From assembly GCF_000009765.2 (NCBI RefSeq), contig NC_003155.5, positions 5,270,001 to 5,334,000 on the forward strand: a DNA stretch of 64,000 nucleotides. The letters run 5' to 3'. The notes under the pieces were generated by a model. It made no database searches, was not told where the DNA came from, and saw only the letters and a list, made by a program, of their open reading frames with translations. Position numbers and translations under genes: made by a program. This document shows, one piece after another, positions 59,914 to 64,000 of the stretch (position 1 is the stretch's first letter; each line of letters begins with the position of its first letter). Origin of the DNA: Streptomyces avermitilis MA-4680 = NBRC 14893. GTDB lineage: Bacteria; Actinomycetota; Actinomycetes; Streptomycetales; Streptomycetaceae.

Positions 59914-60626
59914 GACGCCCCCGGGTGGCTGCGGTGCAGATGCTGCATCTCGGCGAGCATCCGCCCGAAGGGTTCGGTGTGCAGTCCTTGGCGTCCCGCG
60001 CCCGCCGTCCACGCCCCGTACTGCGGCCCCTCGGGGAGCTCCAGGGTGGCGCGGCGCAGCACGTCGCCGACGGACTCCAGCCAGGCGGACTTCATCCCGT
60101 CCCAGTCGACGTCCACCCCCTCGACGGGCTGGAGCATCTCACCCGTGAACCGCCACAGCGCCCCGCACGCCTGCCGCATCCGCTCATGACTGACCTCGGT
60201 GCCGTCGCCGAGCCGCAGCGTCCACTGCTCGGCGTGGTCCTGGTGGTAGGCGACCTCCTTGACCGCCTTGGCCGCGAGACCGGCGAACTCGCCGCTTCCG
60301 GCCGCCAGTTGTCCGTACAGCAGCCGCTGGTACGTGGAGAAGTACAGCTGGCGGGCGATCGTGTGCGCGAAGTCGCCGTTCGGCTGCTCCACCAGCTGGA
60401 GGTTGCGGAAGGCGCGCTCCTCACGGAGGTAGGCCAGCTCGTCCTCGTCGCCGGCCATCGACAGCAGCACGCGGGCCTGGCCCAGCAGGTCCAGCGCGAT
60501 GTTGGCGAGGGCGACCTCCTCTTCGAGCACGGGTGCGTGCCCCGCCCACTCCCCCAGTCGGTGGGAGAGCACCAGGGCGTCGTCGCCGAGGGCCAGGGCG
60601 GCCGCGGTGTGCACGGTGACGGTCAC
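59907..60626 (-). CDS. paaC: Phenylacetyl-CoA epoxidase structural subunit PaaC
   Basis: PaaC is the 239-aa ferritin-like helical subunit that pairs with PaaA. Conserved segments are LVLSHRLGEWAGHAPVLEEE, VALANIALDLLGQARVLL, QLYFSTYQRLLYGQL, and AVKEVAYHQDHAEQWTLRLG. It has fewer metal ligands than PaaA, as expected for the structural subunit. GTG 60626 overlaps the paaB stop by 4 bp, which fixes the start although the frame is open further upstream. Confidence 0.96.
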   Translation of the reverse strand: MTVTVHTAAALALGDDALVLSHRLGEWAGHAPVLEEEVALANIALDLLGQARVLLSMAGDEDELAYLREERAFRNLQLVEQPNGDFAHTIARQLYFSTYQRLLYGQLAAGSGEFAGLAAKAVKEVAYHQDHAEQWTLRLGDGTEVSHERMRQACGALWRFTGEMLQPVEGVDVDWDGMKSAWLESVGDVLRRATLELPEGPQYGAWTAGAGRQGLHTEPFGRMLAEMQHLHRSHPGASW

Positions 60627-60910
60627 AGGTGCTTCACCCCTTCCGGGATCTCGTAGAACGTCGGGTGCCGGTACGGCTTGTCCGCGGAGGGCTCGAAGAA
60701 CGGGTCCTTCTCGTCCGGCGAGGACGCGGTGACCGCGGTGGACGGCACAACCCAGATCGACACGCCCTCGCCGCGCCGGGTGTACAGATCGCGCGCGTTG
60801 CGCAGGGCCAGCTCGGCGTCCGGTGCGTGCAGGCTGCCGGCGTGGGTGTGTGACAGGCCCCGGCGCGAGCGCACGAAGACCTCCCACAGGGGCCATTCGT
60901 TGGTCGTCAT
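60623..60910 (-). CDS. paaB: Phenylacetyl-CoA epoxidase subunit PaaB
   Basis: The 95-aa small subunit bridges the PaaAC heterodimers. It begins MTTNEWPLWEVFVRSRRGLS and contains HTHAGSLHAPDAELALRNAR and the conserved YTRRGEGVSIWVVPS. It lies 1 bp after paaA and overlaps paaC. Confidence 0.96.
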   Translation of the reverse strand: MTTNEWPLWEVFVRSRRGLSHTHAGSLHAPDAELALRNARDLYTRRGEGVSIWVVPSTAVTASSPDEKDPFFEPSADKPYRHPTFYEIPEGVKHL

Positions 60911-60911
60911 C

Positions 60912-61931
<1,020 letters not shown>

Positions 61932-62241
61932 GCGGTCCCCCTCGACCTCTCATCCCGACCGACCGACCGATCGTTCGGTTCGCTCGATTCAATGGTGGGA
62001 CGAGGCGCCGTAAGGTGTCAACCGCTGTGGATAACCTCGTGGCCGCTGTTGTGGCCGCTGTGTCCATGGGGCTGTGCCGGGCGGGCGGGGCTGAGTAGCG
62101 TTCCGGTGCGAACGCCGCGGTGTGCTCCGTGTGGGTGATGTGCCGCCGCGCGGCCGACGGCGGAAACGGGAAGCGGGCCGGGGTCCGAGGCCATCGGCAT
62201 CGGACGTCACCGGGATCGGGAAGTTGGGGAGACGGGGCGGA
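61932..62241. promoter_or_regulatory. paaA / DUF5819 divergent region
   Basis: 310 bp containing the candidate PaaR operator, a single DnaA-box-like TGTGGATAA at 62026-62034, and no gene I can support. Promoters for both divergent transcripts are expected. Confidence 0.4.
61966..61979. promoter_or_regulatory. Candidate PaaR-type operator upstream of paaA
   Basis: ACCGA-TCGT-TCGGT, 35-48 bp before the paaA ATG, within an extended CCGACCGACCGATCGTTCGG. TetR-family PaaR repressors of actinobacteria bind ACCG...CGGT palindromes near paa promoters and release with phenylacetyl-CoA. Assignment is by similarity of the half-sites; no paaR gene lies in the window. Confidence 0.55.
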
Positions 62242-63153
62242 ATGGACGTGTACGACGAGGGCTCGGACCCTCGGCAGGAGTCGGGAGGCCCCGACGGACC
62301 GGTGCCCGACCGGCCCGACGGCTCCGCACAGAACGCACCCGACGACCCGTCCCCGAGCGGACCGAGCGGACCGGGCGGCCGGGAACCCGCATCCGCAGAC
62401 CGCGGAGCGCCAGTCATGCCGGCCACGTCGGTCGCGCCAGTCACGCCGGCCGGCGAGCCCGGCCCCCACCAGGTCACCGCCCTTCCGGACGCGTACGCCG
62501 TGCCCCGCACCGGCATCGCCGCGCTCTCTCTCCGCTACCAGATCGCCGCCGCCCTCGCCCTCGCGGTCGTCGCGGTCGCGGGCTGTGTGCACGTCGCCAT
62601 GGTGTTCCTGCACGTCGCGCCCTCGAACACCGTCACCAAGCAGCACGGGCGGGCGATCGACGACTGGATATATCCCGAGTTCGAGCAGAACTGGAAGCTC
62701 TTCGCCCCCAACCCGCTGCAACAGAACATCGCCGTCCAGGTCCGCGCGGAGGTGCGCACCGAGGACGGAAGCCACCGCACCACCGGCTGGTACGACCTGT
62801 CCGCGCTCGACGGCGCGGCCATCGACGGCAATCTGCTGCCGAGTCACACCCAGCAGAACGAACTGCGCCGCGCCTGGGACTTCTACCTGGCCACGCACGA
62901 CAACGAGAACCGCCCCGCGGGCATGCGCGGCGACCTCTCCCAGCGCTATCTGCGCAGCATCGTGGGGCTGCGCCTCGAACGCGAGCACGCGGCAGGCCGG
63001 GGCGAAGCCGTCGAGCGTGTCCAGGTCCGGTCCAGCACCACGAACGTGCAGCCTCCCCGGTGGAGCAACGAGAAGGTCTCCGACAAGCCCATGTACCGCG
63101 TGCTCCCCTGGTGGCCGGTCCCGACGGATTCCGGGACGGGGGCGAACGCCTGA
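62242..63153 (+). CDS. DUF5819 family membrane protein
   Basis: The 303-aa product has a Pro/Gly/Asp-rich cytoplasmic N-terminus of about 90 residues, one membrane helix (YQIAAALALAVVAVAGCVHV), and an extracytoplasmic domain with the characteristic YPEFEQNWKLFAPNPLQQNI. It matches the DUF5819 family, typically encoded just before an HTTM protein as here (1-bp overlap, TGATGA). ATG 62242 has GGGGCGGA upstream; the frame extends to 62122 without a better site. The function is unknown; partnership with the HTTM protein is inferred from gene pairing. Confidence 0.88.
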   Translation: MDVYDEGSDPRQESGGPDGPVPDRPDGSAQNAPDDPSPSGPSGPGGREPASADRGAPVMPATSVAPVTPAGEPGPHQVTALPDAYAVPRTGIAALSLRYQIAAALALAVVAVAGCVHVAMVFLHVAPSNTVTKQHGRAIDDWIYPEFEQNWKLFAPNPLQQNIAVQVRAEVRTEDGSHRTTGWYDLSALDGAAIDGNLLPSHTQQNELRRAWDFYLATHDNENRPAGMRGDLSQRYLRSIVGLRLEREHAAGRGEAVERVQVRSSTTNVQPPRWSNEKVSDKPMYRVLPWWPVPTDSGTGANA

Positions 63154-64000
63154 TGAACCGCTTCGCCCTGTTGATCTCGCGCGGCATCACCCGCGTCACC
63201 GAAGCCGCCCTCGGCCCCTATCAGAGCGCGGTCATCCGGATCGGCTTCGCCGCCACCTGGCTGTTGTTCCTGCTGCGCGAGTTCCCGCACCGCCAGGAGA
63301 TGTACGGGCCCGACGCCCCGTGGGCCTGGGGCCTCGCCCAGCAGCTCATCGCGAACAACCACGCCTTCACGGCCCTGATGTGGTCCGACAGCCAGGTGTG
63401 GTTCGAGATCGTCTACGCGCTGGCCGTCGTGTCGAGCGCCCTGCTGCTGCTGGGCTGGCGCACCCGCGCGATGTCCGTGCTCTTCATGATCGGCGTGCTG
63501 TCGCTGCAGAACCGCAGCATCTTCATGGGGGACGGCGGCGACAACGTCATCCACCTGATGTCGATCTACCTGGTGTTCACGCGCTGCGGCCAGGTGTGGT
63601 CCCTGGACGCGCGGCGGGCCCGGCGTACGGATGACGCACGCGCGCGTGGCGAGCTTCCCAGGGCGACCGGCGCGGACCGGGTCGGTCCCGTGCTGTGGGC
63701 CGTGCTCGGCCTCGCCCTGGCCGTGGCGACGGGCGCGGGCCGGCTCAGCGGCGGCTGGCTGGCGGTCTTCTGGGGGCTGTGGGCGGTTCAGGGCCTGTGG
63801 TGGCTCGTGGGCCGCCGCGCGCGCAGCGCCGAGCCGCGGATCCTGCTGGACATCGTCGCCAACACCGTCCACAACGCGGCCATGTTCGTGATCATGGCCG
63901 AGGCGTGTCTGATCTACTCGACGGCCGGCTGGTACAAGATCCAGGGCTCGCGCTGGCAGGACGGCACCGCCGTCTACTACCCGCTCCACCTGGACTACTT
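63153..64000 (+). CDS. HTTM domain membrane protein, truncated by window end
   Basis: The first 282 codons are visible with no stop before the window ends. The product is multi-pass: ALGPYQSAVIRIGFAATWLL, WFEIVYALAVVSSALLLLGW, SLQNRSIFMGDGGDNVIHLM, and ACLIYSTAGWYKIQGSRWQD. The last two are hallmarks of the HTTM (horizontally transferred transmembrane) domain related to vitamin K-dependent gamma-carboxylase. Catalytic activity in bacterial members is mostly unproven. It is coupled to the DUF5819 gene by a 1-bp start/stop overlap. Confidence 0.9.
   Translation, partial: MNRFALLISRGITRVTEAALGPYQSAVIRIGFAATWLLFLLREFPHRQEMYGPDAPWAWGLAQQLIANNHAFTALMWSDSQVWFEIVYALAVVSSALLLLGWRTRAMSVLFMIGVLSLQNRSIFMGDGGDNVIHLMSIYLVFTRCGQVWSLDARRARRTDDARARGELPRATGADRVGPVLWAVLGLALAVATGAGRLSGGWLAVFWGLWAVQGLWWLVGRRARSAEPRILLDIVANTVHNAAMFVIMAEACLIYSTAGWYKIQGSRWQDGTAVYYPLHLDY

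Overview
The window is the replication-origin region of a linear-chromosome, very high-GC actinomycete, almost certainly a Streptomyces. The evidence is the gene order rpmH-dnaA-oriC-dnaN-gnd-recF-DUF721-gyrB-gyrA, a 1.1 kb oriC packed with TTGTCCACA-type DnaA boxes, parAB with several GTTTCACGTGAAAC parS sites, frequent GTG starts, and the sigM-rsmA-trxBA, crgA, class E sortase and DUF6049/murJ neighbourhoods. No plasmid, phage, insertion sequence or CRISPR array was seen. Gene content is core-chromosomal almost throughout.

Layout. (1) 1-8.5 kb, rightward: a truncated DUF6049 membrane protein, murJ, a membrane-anchored pseudokinase, the ECF sigma factor sigM with its anti-sigma rsmA, then trxB-trxA behind a textbook SigR promoter. 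(2) 8.5-15.6 kb, leftward: rpmH-rnpA-yidD-yidC-jag, rsmG, parA-parB, a small membrane ORF and a GNAT acetyltransferase. parS sites lie inside rsmA, after trxA, and in or before parA and parB. (3) 15.6-29.2 kb, rightward: dnaA, oriC, dnaN, gnd, recF, DUF721, gyrB, gyrA, DUF3566. (4) 29.2-36.1 kb: tRNA-Ile(GAT), DUF6344, DLW-39, a secreted/membrane protein, a Ser/Thr kinase, an XRE-type regulator with a perfect operator-like palindrome, tRNA-Ala(TGC) and DUF5324. (5) 36.4-43.3 kb: peptidyl-prolyl isomerase, rhomboid protease, crgA, DUF881, and a run containing three class E sortases, a 53-aa membrane protein and pabA. (6) 43.3-51.6 kb, leftward: the actinobacterial cell-wall signalling operon fhaA-fhaB-pstP-ftsW/rodA-pbpA-pknB. 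(7) 52-64 kb, more accessory: tRNA-Leu(CAG), azoreductase with a divergent HxlR regulator, DUF2252, a J-domain protein, rhodanese, acyl-CoA dehydrogenase, the paaABCDE phenylacetyl-CoA epoxidase operon, DUF5819 and a truncated HTTM protein.

How it fits together. The centre initiates replication (DnaA, oriC, DnaN, RecF, gyrase) and segregates the origin (ParA, ParB, parS). The flanks build and control the envelope: MurJ flips lipid II, FtsW/RodA and PbpA polymerise and crosslink it, CrgA modulates division, PknB and PstP phosphorylate and dephosphorylate, and the FHA proteins read phosphothreonine. The pseudokinase beside murJ looks like the detached C-terminal half of the mycobacterial MviN protein, so both the FhaA ligand and FhaA are encoded here. 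The sortases can anchor surface proteins.

I did not find a clearly undescribed multi-gene system. The observations most worth a second look are a four-box DnaA-box cluster wrapped around a hairpin between the rhomboid gene and crgA, smaller DnaA-box groups elsewhere, parS variants far from parAB, the split MurJ/pseudokinase arrangement, three linked class E sortases, a perfect operator-like palindrome before the XRE gene, and a zone of short tandem repeats at 53.5-56.9 kb.
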